The notes beneath the pieces were generated by a model that was not told the origin of the DNA, searched no databases, and was given only the letters and a program-made list of their open reading frames with translations. A DNA stretch of 64,000 bases, from positions 1,798,001 to 1,862,000 of the forward strand of contig OY762308.1 of assembly GCA_963665555.2 (NCBI GenBank), read 5' to 3'. Shown in pieces: positions 43,776 through 57,716 of the stretch; positions within the stretch are counted from its first letter, which is position 1; the number at the start of each line of letters is the position of its first letter. This stretch comes from CAXXXW01 sp963665555 (GTDB taxonomy: Bacteria > Pseudomonadota > Alphaproteobacteria > Thalassobaculales > Thalassobaculaceae). The position numbers and the translations under genes are program-made.

Positions 43776-45221
43776 TCAGCGGGGGAGGTCGGTGGTTCCC
43801 ATCAGGCGCTCGTCGATGGCGCGGGCGCATTGGCGGCCCTCGCGGATCGCCCAGACCACCAGCGACTGGCCGCGCCGCATGTCGCCCGCCGCGAACACGC
43901 CGTCCACCGAGGTGGCGTAGGCCTCCTCGTTCGCCGCCACGTTGCCGCGCCCGTCGCGCGCGACGCCGAGCGCGTCGAGCATCCCGGCGTGGACCGGATG
44001 CACGAAGCCCATCGCCAGCAGCACCAGGTCCGCCTTCAGCGCGAATTCCGAACCCGCGACCTTCTCCATGCGCGGCCGGCCGTCCGCGCCCGTCCTCCAC
44101 TCCAGGCGGACGCCGTTCAGCGCCGCGACCCGGCCGTTCCCGTCGGCCGAGAAGGACTCGGTCGCCACCGACCAGTCGCGCGCGCAGCCCTCCTCGTGCG
44201 AGGAGGAGGTGCGCAGCTTCATCGGCCATTCGGGCCAGGACAGGCCCTTGTCCTCCCGTTCCGGCGGGCGGGGCAGCAGCTCCAGCTGCGTCACCGAGGC
44301 GGCGCCCTGGCGGATCGAGGTGCCCACGCAGTCGGACCCGGTGTCGCCGCCGCCGATCACCACCACATGCCGCCCGCCGGCCAGGATGTCGGCCTCCGAC
44401 GGCGCGTTCGCGCCGGCCACCCGGTCGTTCTGCTGCGAGAGGAACTGCATGGCGAAATGCACGCCGTCGAGTTCGCGGCCCGGCGCCGGCAGGTCGCGCG
44501 GCGCCTCGGCCCCGCCGCACAGCGCCACGGCGTCGAACCCCGCCAGCAGGTCCGCGACCGGGATGTCCGCGCCGACATGGCTGTTCGGCCGGAACTCCAC
44601 CCCCTCGGCCCGCATCTGCTCCATGCGGCGGTCGATCAGGTGCTTTTCCATCTTGAAGTCGGGGATGCCGACGCGCAGCAGCCCGCCGATGCGCGCGTTC
44701 TTCTCGAACACGACGACGCGGTGCCCGGCCCGCGCCAGCTGCTGCGCGCAGGCCAGCCCGGCCGGGCCGGAGCCGACGACGGCGACGGATTTGCCGGTGG
44801 GCCGCGCCGGCGGTTCGGGGAGGATCCACCCCTCCGCCCAGCCCCGGTCCACCAGCGCGCATTCGATGGTCTTGATGGTGACCGGAACATCGTCGATGTT
44901 CAGCGTGCAGGCCGCCTCGCAAGGCGCCGGGCAGACCCGGCCGGTGAATTCCGGGAAGTTGTTGGTGGAGTGCAGCAACTCCAGCCCCTCGCGCCACTTG
45001 TCGCGCCAGACCAGGTCGTTCCACTCCGGGATGATGTTGTTGACCGGGCAGCCGCGGTGGCAATAGGGGATGCCGCAATCCATGCAGCGCCCGCCCTGTT
45101 CGGAGACCTTCTCCGGCGGCAGGGGGACGACGAACTCCTCCCAGTGGCGGACCCGTTCGGCGACCGGCGCGTAGCCCCGGTCCGCCCGGGCGATCTCCAG
45201 GAAACCCGTCGGCTTGCCCAT
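43776..45221 (-). CDS. gltD: Glutamate synthase (NADPH) small subunit
   Basis: 481-residue GltD. The N-terminal [4Fe-4S] Cys pattern is GGRCMDCGIPYCHRGCPV, the FAD motif VVGSGPAGLACAQQLARAG and the NADPH motif VIGGGDTGSDCVG. The C-terminal GDMRRGQSLVVWAI is typical. The subunit passes electrons from NADPH to GltB for glutamate formation from glutamine and 2-oxoglutarate. It lies four bases after gltB in the same direction. Confidence 0.96.
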   Translation of the reverse strand: MGKPTGFLEIARADRGYAPVAERVRHWEEFVVPLPPEKVSEQGGRCMDCGIPYCHRGCPVNNIIPEWNDLVWRDKWREGLELLHSTNNFPEFTGRVCPAPCEAACTLNIDDVPVTIKTIECALVDRGWAEGWILPEPPARPTGKSVAVVGSGPAGLACAQQLARAGHRVVVFEKNARIGGLLRVGIPDFKMEKHLIDRRMEQMRAEGVEFRPNSHVGADIPVADLLAGFDAVALCGGAEAPRDLPAPGRELDGVHFAMQFLSQQNDRVAGANAPSEADILAGGRHVVVIGGGDTGSDCVGTSIRQGAASVTQLELLPRPPEREDKGLSWPEWPMKLRTSSSHEEGCARDWSVATESFSADGNGRVAALNGVRLEWRTGADGRPRMEKVAGSEFALKADLVLLAMGFVHPVHAGMLDALGVARDGRGNVAANEEAYATSVDGVFAAGDMRRGQSLVVWAIREGRQCARAIDERLMGTTDLPR

Positions 45222-45225
45222 CGCG

Positions 45226-49866
<4,641 letters not shown>

Positions 49867-50176
49867 GCTCCGACTCCTGTTTCGACCCGCCTTTTTAAGG
49901 CTTGCCGGCGAGAGCGCAATCGACGAATCGGGAGATTGCCGCGTTCCCGCGCGCGAAGGGCCGTTCGGACCGGAGGTCTCGACCATGCCGCGTCGCTCGT
50001 GAATAGGCGGTTATAGCGCATCGCGGCGCGCGAGTCTCGCGCGACATGGCGCCGCTCCCGGAGCCGCCCGGCGCGCCGGCGGCGTCCCGGGTTTTCGCGC
50101 GCCCGCCGGCCCCCGGCGCGGCGCGGGGCCGGCCCCGTGTCGAACCGGCGCTTTTTACCGGACAATGGTCCGGCAG

Positions 50177-50205
50177 TGGCGAAATTACTCCGATTGTGCT
50201 AGTAT
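50177..50205 (+). promoter_or_regulatory. Possible extended -10 promoter
   Basis: TGGCGA (weak -35) and TAGTAT, preceded by TGC (extended -10), are 17 bases apart within the most AT-rich stretch of this intergenic region, 84 bases upstream of the downstream GTG start. Confidence 0.35.
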
Positions 50206-50273
50206 TCGGGATTGCACACAAGCGCGTGTCTTTCCCCGGACAACCGCCCCCGCGCCCGGAGCGCCGCGCCGAC

Positions 50274-50280
50274 AAGGAGG
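50274..50280 (+). promoter_or_regulatory. Ribosome binding site deciding the GTG start at 50289
   Basis: AAGGAGG, eight bases ahead of GTG 50289, is a near-perfect Shine-Dalgarno and supports that start over earlier ones in the same open frame; the signal peptide begins right after it. Confidence 0.75.
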
Positions 50281-50288
50281 CCCGAACC

Positions 50289-51155
50289 GTGACTCCGTTC
50301 CCCTCGCCCGCCCGGCCCCGGCCGCGCCGCGCCGCGCGCGCGGCCCTCCTCGCCGCCGCCGCGACCCTCGCCCTCGCCGGCGAGTGCGCGGCGGAGGCGA
50401 AATCCGCCGAGGCGTTCCTGGCGGCCGACAACCTCGCCGGGCTGGGCGCGCTGGCCCTCCAGCTCCTGGTCGTCGCCGCCATCCTCCAGCTCGGCCTCGG
50501 CTTCGTGTTCGAGAACAGGTGGTTCGTGCGCCATTTCGAGGGCCGCGGCGTGAAATCCGTCGTCTCCTTCCTCGGCGCGCTCGCCCTGGTCGCGCCGTTC
50601 GACCTGAACCTGGTCGCGGGCCTGGTCGGCGCGGTCGGCGCGCCGCCCGCCGCCGGCGGCTTCGCGGAGGCGTGGAGCATGGCGCTCACCGCGCTGATCG
50701 TCGCGGGCGGCGCCTCTTCCGTGTTCCGGCTGTTCCGCGCCTTCGGCCTCCGCCTCCCGCTCGACGAGGCGCGCCTCGCCGATTTCGAGCGGACCGGGGA
50801 TTTCGCCCGCGTCGGCTTCCGCGTGCGGACCCCGGCCGAAACCGGCGCGGACGGCAAGCGGGTCTCGCGCAACATCGAAATCTACGCCGGCGACGAACTG
50901 CTCGCCAGCCGGCCGGCGGCGTATGCGGGCGGGATCGTGGAGATCGGGACCGGCCGCTGGGCCGGGCTGCTCGCCCGCGCCGGGACCCGGACCTTCCGCG
51001 TCGTCGAGGGCCACAAGCGCCCCGGCGCGCGGCAATGGACGCACGCGCCGGTCGGGATCGGCAAGTCGCGCCGCGTCCCGGTCTTCATCGACATGACGGC
51101 GCCCGCCGAAACGGTCCCGGAGGCCGCGGCCGGGCCGGCCGGCGGCGGGGCCTAG
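50289..51155 (+). CDS. Exported or membrane protein of unknown function
   Basis: 288-residue protein with an Arg-rich N-terminus and signal peptide (about residues 1-35), then three hydrophobic segments (about 47-72, 92-117 and 131-152) and a C-terminal soluble part (160-288) ending in an Ala/Gly-rich tail. No family was recognised. The last four bases overlap the convergent penicillin-binding protein gene. GTG 50289 is favoured by a strong ribosome binding site. Confidence 0.6.
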   Translation: MTPFPSPARPRPRRAARAALLAAAATLALAGECAAEAKSAEAFLAADNLAGLGALALQLLVVAAILQLGLGFVFENRWFVRHFEGRGVKSVVSFLGALALVAPFDLNLVAGLVGAVGAPPAAGGFAEAWSMALTALIVAGGASSVFRLFRAFGLRLPLDEARLADFERTGDFARVGFRVRTPAETGADGKRVSRNIEIYAGDELLASRPAAYAGGIVEIGTGRWAGLLARAGTRTFRVVEGHKRPGARQWTHAPVGIGKSRRVPVFIDMTAPAETVPEAAAGPAGGGA

Positions 51156-53197
51156 CCCGGCGGCCGGTCCTCCAGGGCGGCGCGCGCGAAGCCGGCCCAG
51201 ATTTCGGCGGGAACGCCGCCGCCGGTCACGCCCTCCATCGGCCGCGCGTCGTCGCGCCCGACCCAGACGCCGGCGACCAGGCCGCCGGCGTAGCCGACGA
51301 ACCAGGCGTCGCGGTGGTTCTGGCTGGTGCCGGTCTTGCCGGCCGCGCCCGCCACCGCCGCGCCCGCCGCCCGGCCGGTGCCGGAGCGCGCCGCCTCGCG
51401 CAGCATCGCGTCGAGCGCGGCGACGGAGCGCCGGCCGGCGACCGGCGCGCGCCGGGCCGGCCGCGCCCGGTACAGCACCGCCTCGCCCGCGCCGGAGCGC
51501 GCCGAGACGCGCTCGATCCCGCGCGGCTCGACCGGGCGACCGCCGTTGGCGAAGGCGGCGTAGGCCGCCGTCATCTCCAGCAGCGTCGCCTCGCCCGCGC
51601 CGAGCGCCAGGCTCGGCCCGGGCGACAGCGGCGAGACGATGCCGAGGCGGCGCGCCAGGTCGAGGACGCGGCGCCGCCCGACTTGCTCGGACAGCCGCGC
51701 CGTCGCCGCGTTGAGCGATTCCGCCAGCGCGCGGCGCAGCGGGACCGGCCCCCGGAACCGGCCGTCGAAATTGCGCGGCCGCCAGCCGCCGATCGAAACC
51801 GGCGAATCGTCCACCGGGTCGTCCGGCGCCCAGCCCGCCTCCAGCGCGGCGAGATAGACCACCGGCTTGAAGACCGAGCCGGGCTGGCGCAGCGCCTGCG
51901 TCGCGCGGTTGAACTGGCTCGCCCGGTAGTCGCGCCCGCCCACCATCGCCCGGACCGCGCCGTCCGGCCCCATCGCCACCAGCGCGGCCTGGCGGCCGGG
52001 CGGGCTTTCCGCCAGCCCCTCGGCGACGGCCGCCTCGGCGAGGCGCTGCAGGCGGCGGTCGAGCGTCGCGCGGATCGTCCGGTCGGCGCGCGCCGGGCCG
52101 GCGTAGCCGGCGGCGCGGTCCAGCGCCCAGTCGGCGAAGTAGCGCGCGCCGCGTCCGCCCGCCGCCGGCCCGCGCGCCGCGACGGGGTTGGCCATCGCCG
52201 CCTCGGCCCGCTCGCGCGTCAACAGGCCCGCGTCCACCATGTTCAGCAGCACAAGCCGCGCCCGCGCCGCCGCGCGGGCCGGGTTGGCGGCCGGGTTGTA
52301 GCGCGACGGCGCCTTCACCGCGCCCGCCAGCATCGCCGATTCGTACAGGCCGAGCCGCTCGGCCGGCTTGCCGAACCAGCTTCGCGCCGCCGCCGCGACG
52401 CCGTAAGCCCCCGCGCCGAAATAGACCCGGTTGAGGTAGATCGTCAGGATTTCGTCCTTCTCGAAGCTGGCCTCCAGCCAGAAGGCGAGCAGCAGTTCGC
52501 GCAGCTTGCGCTCCAGGTCGCGTTCGGGCGTGAGGAACAGGTTCTTGGCCAGTTGCTGGGTCAGCGTGCTCGCCCCCTGGCGGATCGCGCCCGCCCGCAG
52601 GTTGACCCAGGCCGCGCGCAGCACGCCTAGCGGATCGACGCCGAAATGGCTGTAGAACCGCCGGTCCTCCGTCGCCAGCAGCGCGTCGACCAGTTCGCGC
52701 GGCAGCCGGCGCGCGTCCACCGGCGGGTCGTGGACCGCGCCGTGCGAGGCGAAGTCCGTCCCGTCCGCCGCCACCAGCCGGACGCCGCCGCGCCGCTCGT
52801 GCGAGTCGAGGTTGGAGATGTCGGGCAGTTGCGTCGCCTGGTAGGCGAGCAGGACGACGACCGCCGCCACCGCCCAGATCCCGGCGGCGACGGCGTAGCG
52901 GAGCAGCCGCCGCCCCAGGGTCCGGCGCCCGCGCGCCGGCGCGCGCCCGGCGCCGCGCCGCGCCGCCGGCTTGCGCGCCTTCGCCGGCCTCGGGGACGCG
53001 GCTTTCGCCGACGCGGCCCTGGCGGACGCGGTTTTCGCCGAAGCCGTTTTCGCCGGGCCGGCCTTCGCGCGCGCGGATTTCGCGGCGGCGGGTTTCGCGG
53101 CGGCGGGTTTCGCGGCCCGGCCGGGCCGCTTGCCGCCCCCGGCTCCCGGCTTCGCGGCCCGCCCCCCTCCCTTGCCCGTTCCGCCCGAAGCGCTCAC
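51152..53197 (-). CDS. Class A penicillin-binding protein (transglycosylase/transpeptidase)
   Basis: 681-residue bifunctional peptidoglycan synthase. An unusual Ala/Lys/Arg-rich cytoplasmic tail occupies residues 1-90, then one membrane anchor (about 97-117). The GT51 glycosyltransferase domain shows LLATEDRRFYSHFGVD (catalytic Glu), GASTLTQQLAKN and YLNRVYFG. The transpeptidase domain has the active Ser in QPGSVFKP, SLN in ESLNAAT and KTG in GKTGTSQNH. The domain set is like PBP1A/PbpF but without an evident inserted OB domain. It faces the preceding gene and follows the LLM-class gene with 16 bases between. Confidence 0.92.
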   Translation of the reverse strand: MSASGGTGKGGGRAAKPGAGGGKRPGRAAKPAAAKPAAAKSARAKAGPAKTASAKTASARAASAKAASPRPAKARKPAARRGAGRAPARGRRTLGRRLLRYAVAAGIWAVAAVVVLLAYQATQLPDISNLDSHERRGGVRLVAADGTDFASHGAVHDPPVDARRLPRELVDALLATEDRRFYSHFGVDPLGVLRAAWVNLRAGAIRQGASTLTQQLAKNLFLTPERDLERKLRELLLAFWLEASFEKDEILTIYLNRVYFGAGAYGVAAAARSWFGKPAERLGLYESAMLAGAVKAPSRYNPAANPARAAARARLVLLNMVDAGLLTRERAEAAMANPVAARGPAAGGRGARYFADWALDRAAGYAGPARADRTIRATLDRRLQRLAEAAVAEGLAESPPGRQAALVAMGPDGAVRAMVGGRDYRASQFNRATQALRQPGSVFKPVVYLAALEAGWAPDDPVDDSPVSIGGWRPRNFDGRFRGPVPLRRALAESLNAATARLSEQVGRRRVLDLARRLGIVSPLSPGPSLALGAGEATLLEMTAAYAAFANGGRPVEPRGIERVSARSGAGEAVLYRARPARRAPVAGRRSVAALDAMLREAARSGTGRAAGAAVAGAAGKTGTSQNHRDAWFVGYAGGLVAGVWVGRDDARPMEGVTGGGVPAEIWAGFARAALEDRPPG
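53082..53116. repeat. Short in-frame tandem repeat in the penicillin-binding protein tail
   Basis: About two and a half copies of a 15-base unit (TTTCGCGGCGGCGGG) encode the AKPAA-like repeats of the N-terminal Ala/Lys-rich tail. Such repeats can change number by slippage without a frameshift because the unit is a multiple of three. Confidence 0.6.
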
Positions 53198-53213
53198 GGC
53201 GGCGGCCGCCGCG

Positions 53214-54284
53214 CTATCCGAACGCCGCCGCGACGCGCGCCCAGTCCTCGATGGCGTCCTCGTTGCCGGGCGTCAGCTGCACGGCGAACTGGCTGTAGCC
53301 GGCGTCGCGCAGGGCCTCGACCCGGCCCTTTATGTCGTCCTCGGTCGCGGCGAAGGTGGTGGCGCGAATCAGGTCGGCGGTCACGAAGGGGCGTTCGGAC
53401 TCCTTCACGAACATCAGGTGGCCGCGATGGTTCTCTAGCCACGGCGCGTCCGCCGGCTCGAACCCCCGCGCCAGTTCCACGTAGCCGGCGACCGCGTCGG
53501 CGACCGCTTCCGGGATGGCGCTGCTGTTGGGCAGGCCGGAGAGCGCCGCGTCGGCCGCGCGGTGCAGCAGCACGGCGGCGCGCGGCCCCGCCTGCGCCAT
53601 CGCGCGCGGCGAATCGGCCGGCTCCCCCGGCGCGAGCACGCAGCCGCAGACGAAGGCGGTCGCGTACAGGTCGCCGGCCGCGCGCCCGGCCTCGGCCCAG
53701 CTTTCGCGCATCGATTCGATCCCGGCCACGCCCTCGGCCGCGCCGTTGAAGAAATAGAGCCAGTCCGCCCCCAGCCGCGCGGTCAGCCGTCGCCCGCGCG
53801 GCCCGTAGGCCGAGACGTGCAGGCGCACCGGATGTTCGGTGTCGATCAGGCCGAGTCCGGGGTTGAGGAAGCGGATGCGCCGCGTCTTGCCCTCGAACTC
53901 CGCCTCCAGCGTCTCGTTCGCCAGCAGGCCCGTAACGACGCGGATGTACTCCTCCATCTCCGCCAGCCGGAGCGCGCCGAGGCCCATGGCGCGCCGCCCG
54001 GTGAAGCCGGTGCCGACGCCGAAGTCGATCCGCCCCGGCGCCAGCCGGTTCAGCGAGGCGAAGGCGTTGGCCGCGACCGGCGCGATCCGGTTCGACGGGA
54101 TCAGCACGCCGGTGCCGAGCCGGATGCGCGAGGTGCGGACCGCCGCCGCCCCCATGGCGACGAAACAGTCCGCGCTCAGCATCTGCGTGTCGTAGAACCA
54201 GGCGTGGGAGAAGCCGAGCGCCTCCGCCCGTTGCGCCACCTTCCACGAATCGGCCGAGGTGGCCATGACGATCCCGAAATCCAC
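53214..54284 (-). CDS. LLM-class (luciferase-like) flavin oxidoreductase
   Basis: 356-residue TIM-barrel flavin-dependent oxidoreductase. The start MDFGIVMATSADSW (GTG first codon) with AWFYDTQMLSADCFVAMG, IRLGTGVLIPSNRIAPV and PGRIDFGVGTGFTGRRAMG is typical of the LLM/F420-related group, for example 5,10-methylenetetrahydromethanopterin reductase-like proteins. Flavin or F420 use cannot be decided. GTG 54284 has GGGAGGGGG before it and starts at the barrel's first strand, although the frame is open much farther upstream. Confidence 0.83.
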   Translation of the reverse strand: MDFGIVMATSADSWKVAQRAEALGFSHAWFYDTQMLSADCFVAMGAAAVRTSRIRLGTGVLIPSNRIAPVAANAFASLNRLAPGRIDFGVGTGFTGRRAMGLGALRLAEMEEYIRVVTGLLANETLEAEFEGKTRRIRFLNPGLGLIDTEHPVRLHVSAYGPRGRRLTARLGADWLYFFNGAAEGVAGIESMRESWAEAGRAAGDLYATAFVCGCVLAPGEPADSPRAMAQAGPRAAVLLHRAADAALSGLPNSSAIPEAVADAVAGYVELARGFEPADAPWLENHRGHLMFVKESERPFVTADLIRATTFAATEDDIKGRVEALRDAGYSQFAVQLTPGNEDAIEDWARVAAAFG

Positions 54285-54443
54285 ATCCCCCTCCCGCGCC
54301 CCGCGCACGCCCCACCCTACCACGCCCCCGCCGCCGGAACACGGCCGCCGGCGCGCGGCCGCTTGCCGGGCGGGGCGGCGGGCGCCATCCTGAGGGGCGG
54401 CCCGCGGGCGGGCGCGGGCGGCGGGACCGGGAGCTCGGCGGGA

Positions 54444-55935
54444 ATGGACTACCGGCCGATCGAGGGATGCCACGACGAGATGGCGGCGGAGGACGGGACG
54501 GTCCGCGCCGCCTACGCCGCCGTCGAGCGCTGGCTGCGCGAGACCGACCCGGCCCTGCTGCGCCAGCGCCGCCGCGAGGCGGTGCTGATGTTCATGCGCA
54601 TCGGCATCACCTTCGCCGTCTACGGCGAGGGCGGCGACCCGGAGCGGATCATCCCCTTCGACATCGTGCCCCGCCCGATCGGCGCAAGCGACTGGGAGCG
54701 GATCGCGCGCGGGCTGGAGCAGCGGACGCGCGCGCTCAACATGTTCCTCGGCGACGTCTACGGCGCGCGCGAGATCCTGCGGGCCGGCGCGGTGGACGAG
54801 GCGCTGGTGCTGCGCAACCCCGCCTTCCTGCCCGAACTGGCCGGCCTCGCGCCCGCCGGCGGCGTCTTCGCCCACATCGCCGGCATCGACATGGTGCGCG
54901 TCGGCGATCGCCGGCATCGACATGGTGCGCGTCGGCGAGGACGAGTTCTACGTCCTGGAGGACAATGTGCGCACGCCGTCCGGCGTGTCCTACATGCTCG
55001 AGGACCGCGAGATCACCATGCGCCTGTTCCCGGAACTGCTGGCGCGGCACGACGTGGCGCCGGTCGAGCACTACCCGGCCGAACTGCTCGCCACGCTGAA
55101 GAGCGTCGCGCCGGGCGACCGCGATCCGGTCGTCGTGCTGCTGACGCCGGGCATGTACAACAGCGCCTATTACGAGCACACCTACCTCGCGGACCGCATG
55201 GGCGTGGAGCTGGTCGAGGGGCAGGACCTGTTCGTGGACGGCAACCGGGTCTACATGCGCACCACGCGCGGCCCGGAGCAGGTGGACGTGATCTACCGCC
55301 GGGTGGACGACGCCTTCCTCGACCCGCTGGCGTTCAACCCCGATTCGGCGCTCGGCGTGCCGGGCCTGATGGCGGCGCTGCGGTCCGGGACGGTGGCGCT
55401 CGCCAACGCCCCCGGCGCCGGCGTCGCGGACGACAAGGGCGTCTACCCCTTCGTGCCCGAGATGATCCGCTTCTACCTCGGCGAGGAGCCGCTGCTGCGG
55501 AACGTGCCCACCTGGCGCTGCGCCGAGGCGGACGACCTCCGCTATGTGCTCGACAACCTCGACTCGCTGGTGGTGAAGGAGACCCGCGGCTCCGGCGGCT
55601 ACGGGATGCTGGTCGGCCCGCACGCCACCGCCGCCGAGCGCGCCGCCTACGCCGAGCGCGTGAAGGCCGACCCGGAGGACTTCATCGCCCAGCCGACGCT
55701 CTCGCTCAGCACCTGCCCGACCTTCGTGGAGCGCGGCGTGGCGCCCCGGCATGTCGATCTGCGGCCCTTCGTGCTGACCGGCGCGGACGGCCCGCGCATC
55801 GTGCCGGGCGGCCTCACGCGGGTGGCGCTGCGCGAGGGGTCGCTGGTGGTGAACTCCAGCCAGGGCGGCGGCACCAAGGACACATGGGTGCTGCGCGGCC
55901 CGGCGCCGGAAGGGCCGGAGGCGGCCCCGTGCTGA
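54444..55935 (+). pseudogene. Circularly permuted ATP-grasp protein of the Anbu cluster, frameshifted by a 31-bp duplication
   Basis: Two frames together encode a full circularly permuted ATP-grasp type 2 protein (about 486 residues if joined). The first part, from ATG 54444 to about 54906, includes VLMFMRIGITFAVYGEGGD and RALNMFLGDVYGAREIL. The second, in the next frame from about 54938 to 55935, includes EDEFYVLEDNVRTPSGVSYM, LTPGMYNSAYYEHTYLADRM and VVKETRGSGGYGMLVG. The break is an exact tandem copy of 31 bases (54876-54906 and 54907-54937); deleting one copy restores one frame. Relatives are thought to form amide bonds on peptides. It overlaps the alpha-E gene. Inactivation, slippage expression or a sequence artefact are all possible. 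Confidence 0.88.
54876..54937. repeat. Perfect 31-bp tandem duplication
   Basis: Two identical 31-base units, each starting ATCGCCGGCATCGACATGGT, lie head to tail inside the ATP-grasp gene. As 31 is not a multiple of three the duplication shifts the frame, and the protein-level likeness on either side shows that only one copy belongs to the ancestral gene. Confidence 0.92.
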
Positions 55936-56867
55936 GCCGCACCGCCGGAAGCCTGTACTGGCTCGCCCGCTACCTGGAGCGGGCCGAGAACCTCGCCCGG
56001 CTGCTGGAGGTGGCGGAGCGGTCGTCGCTGCTGCCCCGCGCGGACGGGCAGAGCCACGACGAGTGGCAGTCGGTGCTGGTCTGCTCCGGCGCGTCGGCGT
56101 CGTTCCGGGACAAGGGCGAGGCGGCGACCCGCGAGACGGTGGTGGCGCATCTCGGCCTCGACCGCTCCAACCCCTCCTCGATCCTGTCCTGCATCGACAC
56201 CGCCCGGAGCAACGCCCGCGCCGTGCGCACCGCGCTCACCGCCGAGATGTGGGAGACGCTGAACCAGAGCTGGCTCGACCTCGCGGCGGGCCGTCAGGCG
56301 ATCCGGCGCGGCGAACTGCTGCCCTTCGTCGATTGGGTGAAGGAGCGCGCCCAGGCGTTCTCCGGCGGCGTCCACACCACCATGCTGCGCGACGAGGGCT
56401 ATTCCTTCGTGCGCCTCGGCACGCTGATCGAGCGGGCGGACAACACGGCCCGCATCCTCGACGTGAAGTACCACATGCTGCTGCCGGAGGACCAGGGCGT
56501 CGGCGGCGTGGTGGACTACTACCAGTGGACCGCGCTGCTGCGCTCCTTCTCGGCCAACCGCAGCTATTACGGCGTCTACCGCGACACGCTGAAGCCCTGG
56601 CTGATCGCCGAGTTCCTGATCCTCCAGCCGCAAATGCCGCGCTCGCTCGCCGCCTGCCTGGCCGAGGCGGACGAGCGGCTCGAGGGGCTGGCGGACTCCC
56701 ACGGGCGCCGGCACGAATGCCACCGGCTGGCCGGGCAGCTGAACGCCCGGCTGCGCTACACCCGGATCGAGGACATTTTCGAGGACGGGCTGCACGAGTT
56801 CCTGACCGGATTCATCGCGCGCAACAACGCGCTGAGCGACGAGATCGCGTCGTCCTACCTGAACTGA
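55929..56867 (+). CDS. Alpha-E domain protein of the Anbu cluster
   Basis: 312-residue helical protein of the alpha-E family (DUF403). The start LSRTAGSLYWLARYLERAEN is diagnostic, followed by ARAVRTALTAEMWETLNQSW, FVRLGTLIERADNTARILD and QWTALLRSFSANRSYYGVYR. The family always travels with ATP-grasp, transglutaminase and Anbu genes and is thought to act in the same peptide-modifying pathway. GTG 55929 overlaps the end of the ATP-grasp gene by seven bases; nine bases separate it from the transglutaminase gene. Confidence 0.92.
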   Translation: MLSRTAGSLYWLARYLERAENLARLLEVAERSSLLPRADGQSHDEWQSVLVCSGASASFRDKGEAATRETVVAHLGLDRSNPSSILSCIDTARSNARAVRTALTAEMWETLNQSWLDLAAGRQAIRRGELLPFVDWVKERAQAFSGGVHTTMLRDEGYSFVRLGTLIERADNTARILDVKYHMLLPEDQGVGGVVDYYQWTALLRSFSANRSYYGVYRDTLKPWLIAEFLILQPQMPRSLAACLAEADERLEGLADSHGRRHECHRLAGQLNARLRYTRIEDIFEDGLHEFLTGFIARNNALSDEIASSYLN

Positions 56868-56876
56868 GCGCGGCCC

Positions 56877-57716
56877 ATGGACATCCGCATCGACCACCGC
56901 ACCGAATATGTCTACGACCGGCCGGCGCCGCACTCGATCCAGATCCTGCGCCTGACGCCCCGGTCGAACGACGGCCAGCGGATCGCCGCCTGGTCGGTGT
57001 CGGGCAACGGGCGGCGCGACCTGCCCTCGGTCGAGGACGCCTTCGGCAACCGGGTCCACACCTTCTCGGTCGCCCGGCCGCACGACCGCGCGACGATCGC
57101 GGTGTCGGGCGAGGCGCGCACGGAGGACACCGCCGGCGTCCTGCGCGGCCTGGTCGAGACGCTGCCGCCGGCGATCTACCTGCGCGAGACGGGGCTTACC
57201 CGGCCCGACGAGGCGATCCGCGACCTCGCGGCGCCGCACGCGGCGCGGGCCGCCGCCGACCCGCTCGACGCCGCCCACCGGCTCATGGGCGCCGTGCGCG
57301 CGGCGGTGGACTACGGGACCGGGCGCACCGACGCCCGCACGACGGCGGCCGAGGCGCTCGCGGCCGGGCGGGGCGTGTGCCAGGACCACGCCCATGTCCT
57401 CGTCGCCTGCGCCCGCCTGCTCGGCCTGCCGGCGCGCTATGTGAGCGGCTACCTCGCCGCGGACGACGCCGACGCGGAAGGCGAGGCCAGCCACGCCTGG
57501 GCCGAAATCCTGGTCGAGGGGCTGGGCTGGGTCGGCTTCGACGCGGCGAACCGCGTCTGCCCGACGGAGCGCTACGTGCGCCTCGCCCACGCGCTCGACT
57601 ATTACGGCGCGGCCCCGGTCGCGGGGGCCAAGCGCGGCGGCGGGGCGGAGCGCCTGGAGGTCTCCGTGCGGGCCGGCCCGGCCGGCCGGCCGGCGGCCGG
57701 GGACTCCGGGCAATGA
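56877..57716 (+). CDS. Transglutaminase-like protein of the Anbu cluster
   Basis: 279-residue transglutaminase-fold protein with an N-terminal bacterial transglutaminase-like beta domain (IRIDHRTEYVYDRPAPHSIQ). The catalytic Cys is in GRGVCQDHAHVLVACARLLG, the His in ASHAWAEILVEGLGW and the Asp in VGFDAANR. It may cleave or cross-link the product made by the ATP-grasp/alpha-E partners. The C-terminal 30 residues are Gly/Arg-rich. Its TGA overlaps the Anbu start (ATGA). Confidence 0.92.
   Translation: MDIRIDHRTEYVYDRPAPHSIQILRLTPRSNDGQRIAAWSVSGNGRRDLPSVEDAFGNRVHTFSVARPHDRATIAVSGEARTEDTAGVLRGLVETLPPAIYLRETGLTRPDEAIRDLAAPHAARAAADPLDAAHRLMGAVRAAVDYGTGRTDARTTAAEALAAGRGVCQDHAHVLVACARLLGLPARYVSGYLAADDADAEGEASHAWAEILVEGLGWVGFDAANRVCPTERYVRLAHALDYYGAAPVAGAKRGGGAERLEVSVRAGPAGRPAAGDSGQ

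Larger units (their letters stand above)
49867..50288. other. Divergent intergenic region between gltB and an exported protein gene
   Basis: 422 bases without a recognised gene. It includes a palindrome CGCGCGAGTCTCGCGCG near 50026-50042, a TATAAC-like hexamer on the minus strand near 50011 that could belong to the gltB promoter, and an AT-rich patch with a promoter-like pair at 50177-50205 on the plus strand. Confidence 0.4.

Noticed and set aside
50026..50042. Palindrome CGCGCGAGTCTCGCGCG as an operator
   Set aside because: Its arms are simple CG alternation, common at this GC content, and no regulator gene is adjacent. Recorded only as part of the intergenic description.
54876..54937. CRISPR-like or other regular array at the 31-bp repeat
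   Set aside because: There are only two units, directly abutting with no spacer, within a coding gene. No CRISPR array was seen anywhere in the window.
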